A stretch of DNA of 64,000 bases from Emticicia soli (GCF_037860775.1 NZ_JBBEWC010000006.1:400336-464335), one strand, 5' to 3'. Positions 8,272-17,599 are shown, counted from the stretch's first letter. Notes: a model not told the origin generated them from the sequence alone. A program made the numbers and translations.

Positions 8272-9987
8272 TTACAAATTCCCTTTCTTCAACTCTTTCA
8301 CGGCATAATCAGCGGCTCTGGCTGTTAGGGCCATATAAGTAAGTGATGGGTTTTGTGTTGAGGTTGAAGTCATACAAGCACCATCGGTTACGAATACGTT
8401 TTTGCATTCGTGCAAGGCATTCCATTTGTTGAGTATCGAAGTTTTAGGGTCTTTACCCATTCTTGCGCCACCCATTTCGTGAATATCCAAGCCCGGTGTA
8501 CGGTTCGAATCGTTGGTACGAATGTTTTTGAAACCTGCTTTGGTGTACATTTCGGTGAGTTGCTCAAAGAAATCTTTTACCATTTTGCGGTCGTTATCGT
8601 CATAATCAACCGAAATGCTCAATTGTGGAATACCCCAAGGGTCAACTTTCGATTTATCGAGTCTCACATAGTTGCTTTCTTTCGGAATCGTTTCGCCCAT
8701 CATGTGTGAGCCTACGCTCCATACATTGTTCAGATACGGATTCAACAAGCCGTGTTTCAAATCTTCACCCATGCCGCTTCTGTCATCACGCATATATCTG
8801 CCTGCCTGGAAACCAGAGGCATAACCACGCAAGAAATCAGTTTCTTGCTTGAACACATTGCGGAAACGTGGAATATAAGGCGAGTTCGGACGACGGCCGT
8901 CAGTTGTGCTATCCAAATATCCTTCATAATCGGCATTAATAGTAGCTGTATAGTTATGGAAAGCTACATATTTACCTAAAACACCGCTATCGTTACCCAA
9001 ACCATTCGGGAAACGGTTTGAGATTGAGTTCAACAGAATTAGGTTTGAGTTCAATGCTGCTGCATTTACAAAAATAATGCGGGCATAGTACTCGGTCATT
9101 TGTTTGGTGTTGGCATCTACTACCCTTACACCTGTGGCTTTGCCTTTCTTCTCGTCATAGATGATAGAATGCACCACCGAGTCAGGGCGAAGTGTGAGTT
9201 TACCCGTTTTGGCAGCCCAAGGCAAGGTAGAAGCATTACTGCTAAAATACCCTCCGAACGGACAACCACGCTCGCAGATAGTACGGTGCTGACATTGTGC
9301 TCTACCTTGGTCGAGGTGTATCTTTTTAGGCTGCGTAATGTGCGCACAACGACCCATAATAATATGGCGGTCGTTGTAGTTTTTGGCTACCTGCTGGCTG
9401 AAGTGTTTCTCAACACAGTTCATTTCGTGAGGTGGTAAAAACTCACCGTCAGGCAAGCTGGCTAAGCCGTCTTTATTGCCCGAAATCCCTGCAAATTTCT
9501 CTACATAACTATACCAAGGGGCAATATCATCGTAACCGATAGGCCATTCTACTGCAAAACCATCACGTGCAGGGCCTTCAAAATCGTATTTCGACCAACG
9601 CTGGGTTTGTCTGGCCCAAAGCAATGATTTACCACCTGTCTGGTAGCCACGAATCCAGTCGAAAGGTTTTTCTTGTACATACGGGTGCTCGGCATCTTTT
9701 ACAAAAAACTGTTGTGTACCCTCATAAAAAGCATAACACTTGCTTACAATCGGGTTGGCGTCTTTTACTTCTTTTTTCAATTGTCCCCTATGCTCAAACT
9801 CCCACGGTTGCATCATGGTTGTTGGGTAGTCGGTTACGTGCTTTACTTCTTTTCCACGCTCCAGTACGAGTGTACGTAGCCCTTTTCCGGTTAATTCTTT
9901 AGCTGCCCAGCCTCCGCTGATACCCGAGCCAATCACAATAGCATCGAAAGTTTGCGCCGCTACGGCATCTATATTGAAATATGACAT
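8272..9987 (-). CDS. GMC-family oxidoreductase (gluconate 2-dehydrogenase large-subunit type)
   Basis: This 571-residue FAD flavoprotein oxidises a sugar or polyol. The dinucleotide-binding motif VIGSGISGGWAAKELTGKG lies at residues 18-36, and the C-terminal GMC_oxred_C part has HEMGGARMG and TQNPSLTYMAL. CERGCPFGGYF contains cysteines of the kind seen in gluconate-dehydrogenase-type enzymes. It has no signal peptide of its own, while the next gene encodes a small subunit with a Tat signal 31 bp upstream on the same strand. The two are probably co-exported as a folded complex. The exact substrate is not readable; 3-dehydrogenation of glycosides is one option given the DUF1080 genes elsewhere in the window. 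Confidence 0.9.
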   Translation of the reverse strand: MSYFNIDAVAAQTFDAIVIGSGISGGWAAKELTGKGLRTLVLERGKEVKHVTDYPTTMMQPWEFEHRGQLKKEVKDANPIVSKCYAFYEGTQQFFVKDAEHPYVQEKPFDWIRGYQTGGKSLLWARQTQRWSKYDFEGPARDGFAVEWPIGYDDIAPWYSYVEKFAGISGNKDGLASLPDGEFLPPHEMNCVEKHFSQQVAKNYNDRHIIMGRCAHITQPKKIHLDQGRAQCQHRTICERGCPFGGYFSSNASTLPWAAKTGKLTLRPDSVVHSIIYDEKKGKATGVRVVDANTKQMTEYYARIIFVNAAALNSNLILLNSISNRFPNGLGNDSGVLGKYVAFHNYTATINADYEGYLDSTTDGRRPNSPYIPRFRNVFKQETDFLRGYASGFQAGRYMRDDRSGMGEDLKHGLLNPYLNNVWSVGSHMMGETIPKESNYVRLDKSKVDPWGIPQLSISVDYDDNDRKMVKDFFEQLTEMYTKAGFKNIRTNDSNRTPGLDIHEMGGARMGKDPKTSILNKWNALHECKNVFVTDGACMTSTSTQNPSLTYMALTARAADYAVKELKKGNL

Positions 9988-10018
9988 AATTTTAAGCTTT
10001 TTTAATTCAATTAGGGTT

Positions 10019-10552
10019 TTATTTGCCTGCTTGGTTTTTTACAGGTACACAACCATGATAACGGCCCGGAATAAATTCATAAACACGTAGGTTTGTCATT
10101 ACATATTCAGAGTTCAGGTAGCCCTGAATCGTGATGTTTTTTACTAATCCGATAAATCCTTTTTCTGTTGCATTATCAGCCTTAGCCATTTTATTCAACA
10201 CCGCCAGTTTTTGTGCTGGTTCGCATTCAGCAAAGGCTTTTCCGTAGTCTTTGGTGGCATTAGCATCAGCAGCAGCCAGCCCTTTGGTGAAGGTATCCTG
10301 TGCTTTGGCATCATAGCAATCGGCTACCATAAGCGTAACAAACTTATCTATGTTTAGCTCTTTGGCACCCGGTGTATCTGTTTTCGGAATAATGGTTTCT
10401 ACTATTTCGGCCAGCAGGGTTTCTTGCGAAGAAGAAAGAATAGTAGCTGACTGATGGAGATTTTCCTTGCTCCAGGCATTAGCCCAGGCAGGTAAAACAA
10501 GAGTACTGCCTATACTCAAGGCAAATGTTTTTAGAGCCGCTCGTCTTTGCAT
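10019..10552 (-). CDS. Gluconate 2-dehydrogenase subunit 3 family protein with Tat signal
   Basis: The 177-residue protein starts MQRRAALKTFALSIGSTLVL, a twin-arginine signal with R3-R4 followed by a hydrophobic stretch and cleavage after AWANA. The body (LLAEIVETIIPKTDTPGAKE) is the conserved core of the subunit 3 family. It lies directly upstream of the GMC gene, as such pairs usually do, and probably acts as the exported partner and chaperone of that flavoprotein. The electron acceptor, normally a c-type cytochrome, is not adjacent, but a CxxCH protein lies about 1.1 kb further upstream. Confidence 0.88.
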   Translation of the reverse strand: MQRRAALKTFALSIGSTLVLPAWANAWSKENLHQSATILSSSQETLLAEIVETIIPKTDTPGAKELNIDKFVTLMVADCYDAKAQDTFTKGLAAADANATKDYGKAFAECEPAQKLAVLNKMAKADNATEKGFIGLVKNITIQGYLNSEYVMTNLRVYEFIPGRYHGCVPVKNQAGK

Positions 10553-10868
10553 TATAGTGCTTAGGGTAAAAATTTATGCAATTTACAGATTTATCGGAAA
10601 AAGAAATTATTCGCTCTTCAAAATCGATTAAAGAACGAGGAATTTGATAAATTATTTTCAGCGGGTATTTTGTGTTGGTAATAGTGGGAAATTCTATTTT
10701 GCAAAGAAAGACCCCTCACCCTAAATCCCTCTCCCCAACAATGGGGAGAGGGACTTTTGACTCCCTTCCCCATTGTTGGGGAAGGGTTGGGGATGGGGTC
10801 TTTTTAATATTATTTGATGCAAAAACTATCAAGCTAGCATCCCATTATTAAATATACATTTAAGATTT
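10553..10868. repeat. Intergenic stretch holding family A palindromic repeat, copy 2
   Basis: No gene is seen. Positions 10710-10806 hold the cleanest copy of repeat A: CCCTCTCCCCAACAATGGGGAGAGGG followed by CCCTTCCCCATTGTTGGGGAAGGG, bounded by GACCCC/GGGGTC arms and a T-run. This copy lacks the GC-rich inserts found in the copies at 4707 and 36030 and so serves as the empty reference. Confidence 0.85.
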
Positions 10869-11579
10869 CTACTGCCCTTCAATCTTAGTTACCACCATAT
10901 AAGCCTGGCGATTGCCTTTTTCGTCGAATTGTTCGGTTTTTATTAATCCTACGCCTTTTGCCAGGTATTCTACGCATTTTAGGGTACGATTGCCCATAAA
11001 TTTCATTTGCATGTTGTAGGTGAGCTTGGCACAGTCAAACTTACCTGCGGGCGTTTCTATGGTTTCGTAGGCTTCTACTTTGCGGTTGGTAATATTGGCA
11101 TTCATGTTCATGATTGTCATGCCGCCTTCAAAGCCTGATTTGATGTTAATGCTGGCATCTTTCAGGTCGTCGCCTACTTTCAAATCTCTCGGGTAAACCA
11201 TCTGGTCGCCGGTTATGCTTACTTTCATATCCGGTGATTTTGGCATCATGTCTCCGCTGATATTCCGAATATCGGTGTGGTAGTCTCCATCAACACATTT
11301 ACCTACCGATTCGCTTTTTGCCATCAGCTTACCTTTTGCATCATAGGTTTCGTGGGCAAATGCCAAGGATGTTCCACCATCAACAGGTTTATAATCTATT
11401 ACTTCATATTTGGTAACAGCAGTCGGGCGGTCTTTTTTGTCGTAAGAGGTCATTTCAACTTTCATACCTTTTTTGAAATTGAAATAACCACCACAATCTT
11501 GTGCTACTGACAAATGTGCGTAGAAGAAAACAACAAATACGTAAAGGGTTGCGAGTGCTTTTTTCATGGTTTTGCTCAT
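10869..11579 (-). CDS. Secreted hypothetical protein (TapB/DUF3108-like)
   Basis: The start chosen is MSKTMKKALATLYVF, which opens a normal signal peptide with likely cleavage at SVAQ-D. A longer frame to 11651 has no signal-like start. The mature protein of about 210 residues is beta-rich, with MKVEMTSYDKKDRPTAVTKY early and a repeated pattern of TPAGKFDCAKLTYNM near the end. This resembles the Bacteroidota TapB/DUF3108-like proteins whose role is unknown. It stands alone between the family A repeat and the DUF1553 gene, on the same strand. No catalytic residues are recognisable. Confidence 0.75.
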   Translation of the reverse strand: MSKTMKKALATLYVFVVFFYAHLSVAQDCGGYFNFKKGMKVEMTSYDKKDRPTAVTKYEVIDYKPVDGGTSLAFAHETYDAKGKLMAKSESVGKCVDGDYHTDIRNISGDMMPKSPDMKVSITGDQMVYPRDLKVGDDLKDASINIKSGFEGGMTIMNMNANITNRKVEAYETIETPAGKFDCAKLTYNMQMKFMGNRTLKCVEYLAKGVGLIKTEQFDEKGNRQAYMVVTKIEGQ

Positions 11580-11687
11580 GTTTTGGGTTAATACACCTAA
11601 TAAACTAATATATAATGGCATTTTGCATTTTCCTGCCATTAATAAAGCCAAAAATTTATTAAACGCTTCGCCAAACCATAAACTCGC

Positions 11688-14429
11688 CTACTCCTTAGTT
11701 ACAATCTCGTCCAGATTCAGCATGGCATTGGCCGTAACAGCCATTGCTGCCATTTGTGGCGTTACATCGTATCGACCAAAGAATTTATAGGCTTCCACCG
11801 GATTTTTGACGTATTCTTTCTCGGTTTGTCGGTAGAGTCGGGTAAGTACCTGTAGTTTTTTCGGGTCTATGTTTCGCATCATAATCAGGTTGAAGCCTGC
11901 CTGAATCTGCTCTTCAGGCGTTTTGCCTTTTTTGAGCATATTTTTGGCTAGCTCCTGCGCTGCTTCTACATAAGCGGGATCGTTGAGCGTTACCAAGGCT
12001 TGTAGCGGCGTATTGGTACGTAAGCGTCTTAGCTGACAAAACTCACGGCTTGGCGCATCGAACGACATCATTGATGGGTACGGCGCTGTGCGTTTCCAGA
12101 ATGTATAAAGGGCACGGCGGTATTTGTCTTCGCCTTGTGATAATTTCCATGATTCACCACTCCAAGGCGACTGCCACAGTCCATCCGGCTGATAAGGCAT
12201 TACGCTTTTACCGTACATTTTTTTAGATAAAAGCCCGCTTACCAGCAATGCCTGGTCTCTTACTTGTTCTGCCGTCAGGCGGATACGTGGTCCACGAGCC
12301 AGAAAACGGTTATAAGGGTCTTTTTCAAGTAATTCGGCATTTACATCTGATGATTGCTGATAAGTACCCGACATCACAATCATTTTCAGGAGTTTTTTCA
12401 CACTCCATTTCATATCGTCCTGAAAAGTAAGTGCCAGATAATCGAGCAATTCAGGGTTGGTGGCGCTAAAGCCTTGTGTACCAAAATCTTCAACGGTTTC
12501 TACTATACCCGTGCCGAATATCTGTTCCCAGAAACGATTTACCGCTACCCTTGCCGTTAGCGGATTATTGCCGTCAACGAGCCATTTGGCTAAGCCAAGG
12601 CGATTGGTCGGGTAATCTTTCGGCATCTTCGATAAGTACTTAGGCACATCAGGTTTCACTTCTTTGCCATGCACCAGCCAGTTACCACGCTCAAAAATAT
12701 GTTGCTTACGAGCTAAATCGCCTTCGCCTTCGCTCATGATAGGCGTGTAATCGGCTTTGGCGTTCAGAATCTCTTTGTATTTAAGCTCTACGGGTTCATA
12801 TTCTTTGCCCTCACCAAAGGTTTTCTGGAACGACAACCACTTTATTTGTAACCAGTCTTTGGGCTTTTTAGGATTCGTAAACGTAAAGTAGAGGTCATGC
12901 TTGCCTTCCATTTTAGGCAATTGATAGAACATCACGGTATCTCGGGCTGCAAAAATCGGAATCGTGAGAATAATGTTGCCATCTACTTTTCCGTCTCTTA
13001 TATGCAATACGCCTTTTTCGGTTCCGGTATTGAAATTCATCACCAAGCGGTTTTTGTCGCTTAGGGTTACGCCTTTCAACCTACCATAGCCGGTATGCTG
13101 TAAGCCCAGATACTTGGCATCGAGCAAAGACGATGTTCCGGCCGATAATGGCTCTACATCGTGCGAATTAAACTTGGGTTCAAGAACCTTTACGAATTTC
13201 TCAAAGTCTTTTCCATTATGCCCTTTAGCCAATATCCATTGTTTCAGTTCTTCTATTTTGACAGAATCTTCCTGCTTATAAAACCGTAGATACGGCGTAT
13301 CGCTTACTACGTCTTCGTCACGGGCATTGTTGAAAAACGCCATTAGCTTGTAGTATTCATCATGCACAAAGGGGTCATAAGGGTGTGTGTGGCATTGTAC
13401 ACAACCCATAGTAGTGCCTTGCCAGACATCAAATGTGGTATTTACCCTGTCTATATTGGCAGCAACCCTGAACTCCTCATCTACCGTTCCGCCCTCATCG
13501 TTGTTCATTGTATTGCGGTGGAAGCCCGTGGCAATCAGTTGGTCGTTGGTAGGGTTGGGCAATAGGTCGCCTGCCAGTTGTTCTATCGTAAACTGGTCGA
13601 AAGGTTTATCTTCATTAAAGGCTTTGATTACGTAATCACGGTATCGCCAGATATTGCGGTACACATCACGCTCGTATCCTTTGGTGTCGGCATAGCGTGC
13701 CAAATCCAGCCACATGGCAGCCCAACGCTCACCATAGGTTGATGAAGCCAATAGCTGGTCTACTACTTTTTCGTAGGCATCGGCTGACTTATCGTTTAGA
13801 AATGCTTGTAATTGCGCCTCTGTGGGTGGTAAACCTGTCAGGTCGAGGTACACACGGCGTAATAAAGTGCCTTTATCGGCTGGTTTTGCGTGCGAGAGAC
13901 CTTCTTCTTTTAGCTTATTTAATACAAAATTATCAATCTCATTTTCAGCAAATCGGGTTTCATCATCTTCAAATAGCCCTAAACGGGCAAAAAATCCTCC
14001 AACCGATGGCACATCAGGCTTTTCGGGTTTCTGATACGCCCAATGGTCTCCCCAAGGAGCACCCTGGTCAATCCATTTTTTGAGTATGGCTATTTCTTCT
14101 TTGTTGAGTGGGTCTTTGCCTTTGGGCATTCGTTCTTCGGTATCGTTGGTAATCAGGCGTTTATAAAACTCCGAATGCTCGGCATCGCCGGGTACAATGC
14201 CTACCTTGCCCGATTTCCCTTTGGTATTGAGGGCTTCCTGCGAAAACAAGAAACTAATGTCTCCGGCTTTTTTCACACCTCCATGACAAGCCACACAATG
14301 CTTGTTCAGAATAGGTTTAATTTCGGTATTGAAATCGACCTTACTCGAAAAAGGATTGAAATTGAAGGCCATAATGGCGCCAACAGTTGCAATGATTGGG
14401 GTGAACAGAAGGACTTTAGAATATCTCAT
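11688..14429 (-). CDS. DUF1549/DUF1553 protein with planctomycete-type cytochrome c domain
   Basis: The 913-residue protein has an N-terminal membrane or signal segment (residues 5-25), a PSCyt1-type cytochrome region with haem motif CVACH at 45-49, a DUF1549 region, a second CxxCH (CVQCH) near residue 345, and a C-terminal DUF1553 region containing NRFWEQIFGTGIVET and PRIRLTAEQVRDQAL. Such proteins are abundant in Planctomycetes and some Bacteroidota and are linked to polysaccharide use, but no reaction is established. Usually a DUF1501 gene follows; none is present here. It is encoded upstream of the GMC pair on the same strand and could supply a haem partner for them, which is inference. 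Confidence 0.9.
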   Translation of the reverse strand: MRYSKVLLFTPIIATVGAIMAFNFNPFSSKVDFNTEIKPILNKHCVACHGGVKKAGDISFLFSQEALNTKGKSGKVGIVPGDAEHSEFYKRLITNDTEERMPKGKDPLNKEEIAILKKWIDQGAPWGDHWAYQKPEKPDVPSVGGFFARLGLFEDDETRFAENEIDNFVLNKLKEEGLSHAKPADKGTLLRRVYLDLTGLPPTEAQLQAFLNDKSADAYEKVVDQLLASSTYGERWAAMWLDLARYADTKGYERDVYRNIWRYRDYVIKAFNEDKPFDQFTIEQLAGDLLPNPTNDQLIATGFHRNTMNNDEGGTVDEEFRVAANIDRVNTTFDVWQGTTMGCVQCHTHPYDPFVHDEYYKLMAFFNNARDEDVVSDTPYLRFYKQEDSVKIEELKQWILAKGHNGKDFEKFVKVLEPKFNSHDVEPLSAGTSSLLDAKYLGLQHTGYGRLKGVTLSDKNRLVMNFNTGTEKGVLHIRDGKVDGNIILTIPIFAARDTVMFYQLPKMEGKHDLYFTFTNPKKPKDWLQIKWLSFQKTFGEGKEYEPVELKYKEILNAKADYTPIMSEGEGDLARKQHIFERGNWLVHGKEVKPDVPKYLSKMPKDYPTNRLGLAKWLVDGNNPLTARVAVNRFWEQIFGTGIVETVEDFGTQGFSATNPELLDYLALTFQDDMKWSVKKLLKMIVMSGTYQQSSDVNAELLEKDPYNRFLARGPRIRLTAEQVRDQALLVSGLLSKKMYGKSVMPYQPDGLWQSPWSGESWKLSQGEDKYRRALYTFWKRTAPYPSMMSFDAPSREFCQLRRLRTNTPLQALVTLNDPAYVEAAQELAKNMLKKGKTPEEQIQAGFNLIMMRNIDPKKLQVLTRLYRQTEKEYVKNPVEAYKFFGRYDVTPQMAAMAVTANAMLNLDEIVTKE

Positions 14430-14865
14430 AAATGTCTATACAACAATATCTCTTGTACAAATATAATTATATTTAGGAGAATAAAAATGCTATTCTGGCT
14501 GATGAATTGTTTTGATGGCTCGTAATAATTCGTAGCATTCGTAGGGTGCTACGATTACTACGAATGCTACGAATTACGACGAGGTAGAAAATAAGGCTAA
14601 TTCATTCGACGCTCCTCGACTCATTCGACTATGTGTCGACGGCGTCGAGGCGTCGAGATTTAGTTGTTCTATTGAAAATGATAATTAATTCGTCGTTACT
14701 CGTCGCATTCGTACACCCGACGAGTGAGACGAGGTTTAGGACAATTGAAGCTATATTATTATATATTGATATTATATCAATTATAAATGCTTCCCAAAAT
14801 TGTATTTTTTGCAGAGCCGTATTGATTAGTATTCAAGAAATAAATACTCTTAAATAACCAACCCG

Positions 14866-15013
14866 ATTCGTAGAGACGACATGCTGCGGTGGGTCGCCAC
14901 CCCGGCTCCAAGGGCCTATCAAAATTAAGAAAATTAGCTATTAAGTAACATCGCTCAAATAGATTTTTGGGATTGCATAGACCCTTGGAGACGCCAGCAT
15001 GTCGTCTCTACGG
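14866..15013. repeat. Family C element, copy 1 (with GC-rich insert)
   Basis: Terminal arms GTAGAGACGACATGCTG and CAGCATGTCGTCTCTAC flank an AT-rich centre of about 60 bp that is homologous to copy 2 at 26311-26443. In this copy the left arm carries CGGTGGGTCGCCACCCCGG (14887-14905) where copy 2 has only GCGT. Confidence 0.85.
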
Positions 15014-15280
15014 AGATGGTTTTAATTTAATTACAAGAACTCTCATTTATTGAATTTCCATTTTTAATATAATTATTTTAATAATAAATATTATATAACC
15101 TATAATTATATTCAATTGATGACTCGTAATTCGTAGTAATCGTAGCCCCCTTTATTACGAATGGCAATTCAAATTGATAATGCCAAATCTATTCGACGAC
15201 TCGACGACTTCGACACATAGTCGAATGAGTCGAGGAGCGTCGAGGGTAAAAGTTCAATTAATAAAACCCTTTATAAATAT

Positions 15281-15430
15281 CAGCGAATAAATTCGCCGTC
15301 TAATGAAACAAAGGCGGCCGCCGCGCGGAATAATTTCAATGTAAGCCGGACCGGGCGTCGGTCGCTTAAGTCCGGCATTGTATACAAAAAAATACCTTTG
15401 TTATATTAGGCACCGAATTTATTCGGTGAA
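15281..15430. repeat. Family G element, copy 1 (diverged, with 14-nt GC insert)
   Basis: The order is: palindrome GCGAATAAATTCGC, CTAATGAAACAAAGG, insert CGGCCGCCGCGCGG (15315-15328), a central hairpin with stem GCCGGAC/GTCCGGC, the inverted word CCTTTGTTATATTAG, and palindrome CACCGAATTTATTCGGTG. Copies 2 (28665-28856) and 3 (58335-58522) share this layout without the 14-nt insert. Confidence 0.8.
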
Positions 15431-15810
15431 AACAATCAAGTTGATAATACCTAATCTATTCGACGACTCGACGACTTCGACACATAGTCGAATGAGTCGA
15501 GGAGCGTCGAGGGTAAAAATTCAATTCGTCGCACTCGTCGGGTGTAAGAATGCGACGAATAGCGACGAGCACAGACCCAGCATATTCACTCAATAAAGAT
15601 ATTTTGACAAAAATCGCCTCAGATTCATAGGATTTCAAAAATCATCACTAAATTTAACCATTCGACACTACGTTTTACTTGTGTTGTATGATATTGTTTG
15701 TACAATCTTTAGAATCCTTCAAAATTTGACCTGAAATTAATCGTCTGATTTCTTTCAAAAACCTATTTAATTATTTCTTTTAAGCTAAAAAACACAGCAT
15801 CAAGTTAAAA

Positions 15811-16479
15811 ATGAGCGATTTTCTTAAAAAGTTAAAAGGTATTTTTGTGGTAGAAGCTGCTACTGAAGGTCAGGCTGCCGATACTACTACACAGGCTTCG
15901 GAAAAGGCTGAAACACCAGCCAGCAAGCCTACGCCAAGTGTTACGCCTGCTGCTCCTGTTGGTAAAGCATCAGATAAATTCTATGATATTCTGCTGGGTG
16001 CAATGGAAGCAAACAACCAGGAGGGATTTGATTATCTGGAATATAAAAAATCTCTGCAAACACTGGCTAAAATGCCTATGGACGAGCAAACACGCTATTT
16101 CTCGGCTTTTGCAGCGGCTCAGGCTATGGGTGTAACACCGCAGAAACTGACCGATTCGGCTGCTTTTTATCTGAAAATACTGGCTTCGGAAGACTCAAAG
16201 TTTCAGGACTCTGTAAACACACAACGCCAGAAACAGATTGGCAATAAAGAAAAAGCCATTGCTGATATGGAAGCTACCATAAAAGCCAAAGGCGAGCAGA
16301 TAGCGAAACTGACCGAAGAAATTCAGACGCACCAAAGCGATATGGAGAAAATGAAAGCGGAGATTTCGGACGCTGTTGTAAAAATAGAAACAACCCTGAG
16401 CGATTTCCATGCTACGTTCGACGAGCTAACAACTCAAATCAACAAAGATGTGGAAAACATGAACAAGTATTTAAAATAA
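15811..16479 (+). CDS. Coiled-coil protein of the PspA-like/Ppx-like trio, cytoplasmic
   Basis: The 222-residue protein is not recognised as a known family. It begins without a signal peptide, then has a Thr/Pro/Ala-rich linker (about residues 19-52), a helical domain (about 53-125), and a long charged coiled coil (about 130-220) with heptads such as AKLTEEIQTHQSDMEKMKAE. It lies 110 bp upstream of a membrane coiled-coil gene on the same strand, and a terminator lies only after that second gene, so the two are probably co-transcribed. It may assemble with its neighbours at the membrane. This is inferred from context and shape only. Confidence 0.65.
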   Translation: MSDFLKKLKGIFVVEAATEGQAADTTTQASEKAETPASKPTPSVTPAAPVGKASDKFYDILLGAMEANNQEGFDYLEYKKSLQTLAKMPMDEQTRYFSAFAAAQAMGVTPQKLTDSAAFYLKILASEDSKFQDSVNTQRQKQIGNKEKAIADMEATIKAKGEQIAKLTEEIQTHQSDMEKMKAEISDAVVKIETTLSDFHATFDELTTQINKDVENMNKYLK

Positions 16480-16589
16480 GCTAAACCCTGATTCTGTAAA
16501 GAGAAAGCCCCCTTTTCTCGTATAGAATTATAACATACATTAAGAATTTTATCAAACTCCTCTGGGGGCAGAGGGTTATGCAATAAGAT

Positions 16590-17573
16590 ATGGAAATGCA
16601 AGAAACCAAACCCAAATCGTTTTGGGAACGCCCGGAAGGCAAGACAGGTACTCTTTTCGCCGCAGGTTTACTATTAGGTGGGGGCTATCTTCTGTATAAA
16701 GCACTGCCTTTTCTGATTACACTGGCATCAAACACGCTGTATCTGGCTGGTTTGCTAATAGTGCTGGCGGCTGTTATCTATATGATACTTGACCCTAAAA
16801 TGAGAAACCTGATTTTCTACATTTATAAAAGTATCATGCGTTGGGTAACAGGGCTTTTTGTACAGCTCGACCCTATTGGTATTCTGAAAACGTATATTGA
16901 CGAACTACGCAGCAATCTGTCGAAAATGAATCAGCAGATTTCAACGCTGAAAGGTCAGATGTATAACCTCAAAACCATTATTGAAACCAATAAAAAACAG
17001 ATTCAGAACGACCTCAATCTGGCAAGCAAAGCCAAAGAGACCGATAAGCAAGCTATGATGGTGTTAAAGGCCCGCAAAGCAGGTCGCTTACAGGAATCTA
17101 ACATAAAACTAGAGGATTTATACAAAAAAATGGAGATTCTCTATCGTGTACTTGGTAAAATGTACGAAAACTCTGAGGTAATGCTCGAAGACATAAAAGA
17201 CCAAGTAAGCGTAAAAGAACAAGAGCGCAAAGCCATTCGTGCCAGCCACTCGGCCATGCGTTCGGCCATGAATATCCTGAATGGCAACAAAGACCAACGC
17301 CAGATGTTTGATATGGCTATGGAGTCGATTGCTGATGATGTAAGCCAGAAAGTGGGCGAAATGGAACGCTTTATGGAGATGTCGTCGAACTTCATGGATT
17401 CTATTGACCTACAAAACGGTGTGTTTGAAGAAGAAGGCCTGAAAATGCTTGAAAAATGGGAGCAAGAGGGTGTATCGTTACTATTGGGTAATGATAAAAA
17501 AGCCCTTATTGCAGGTAGAGACGTACCTACTACCAAGCCATCAGGCAACCAATACGATAAGCTTTTTGAATAA
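16590..17573 (+). CDS. Membrane-anchored PspA/ESCRT-III-like coiled-coil protein
   Basis: The 327-residue protein has two transmembrane helices near residues 22-42 and 45-65. After a WVTGLFVQLDPIGILKTYID segment, a long helical region (about 95-290) follows. The pattern of NQQISTLKGQMYNLKTIIETNK, a charged heptad hairpin and a later helix is reminiscent of PspA/IM30/Vipp1 helices 1-4, but with a membrane anchor in place of the amphipathic N-terminal helix. The assignment is by pattern, not alignment. It may remodel or sense membranes. The 15811 gene precedes it, and a terminator at 17600-17634 separates it from the Ppx-like gene. Confidence 0.65.
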   Translation: MEMQETKPKSFWERPEGKTGTLFAAGLLLGGGYLLYKALPFLITLASNTLYLAGLLIVLAAVIYMILDPKMRNLIFYIYKSIMRWVTGLFVQLDPIGILKTYIDELRSNLSKMNQQISTLKGQMYNLKTIIETNKKQIQNDLNLASKAKETDKQAMMVLKARKAGRLQESNIKLEDLYKKMEILYRVLGKMYENSEVMLEDIKDQVSVKEQERKAIRASHSAMRSAMNILNGNKDQRQMFDMAMESIADDVSQKVGEMERFMEMSSNFMDSIDLQNGVFEEEGLKMLEKWEQEGVSLLLGNDKKALIAGRDVPTTKPSGNQYDKLFE

Positions 17574-17599
17574 AATAGTAGGTATTACGGCATAAATGA

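Larger units (their letters stand above)
14430..15810. repeat. Gene-free 1.4 kb island of nested inverted repeats (families C, D, E, F, G)
   Basis: No credible gene is seen; short frames here only reflect repeat sequence. From left to right: unit E (14519-14583, TTCGTAG/CTACGAA words), unit D (14603-14658, TCGAC words), unit F (14688-14735, TCGTCG words), an AT-rich gap, family C (14866-15013), an AT-rich gap, an inverted copy of E (15121-15163), an inverted copy of D (15189-15246), family G copy 1 (15281-15430), a second inverted D (15457-15513) and an inverted F (15524-15571). The two halves are thus imperfect mirror images. The last 240 bp before 15811 hold no repeat I can see. Confidence 0.9.

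Noticed and set aside
14633..14857. 74-codon frame in the repeat island
   Set aside because: It lies wholly in inverted-repeat sequence D/F, has no ribosome-binding signal or protein-like composition, and the mirror copy is not coding in the same way.
14519..15571. Replication origin
   Set aside because: Strong repeats could suggest an origin, but no DnaA-box cluster (TTATCCACA) or dnaA/dnaN gene is seen.
15378..15596. 72-codon frame (and an opposite one at 15456-15638) overlapping repeats G, D and F
   Set aside because: The frames only follow the repeat sequence, with compositions set by TCGAC and TCGTCG words.
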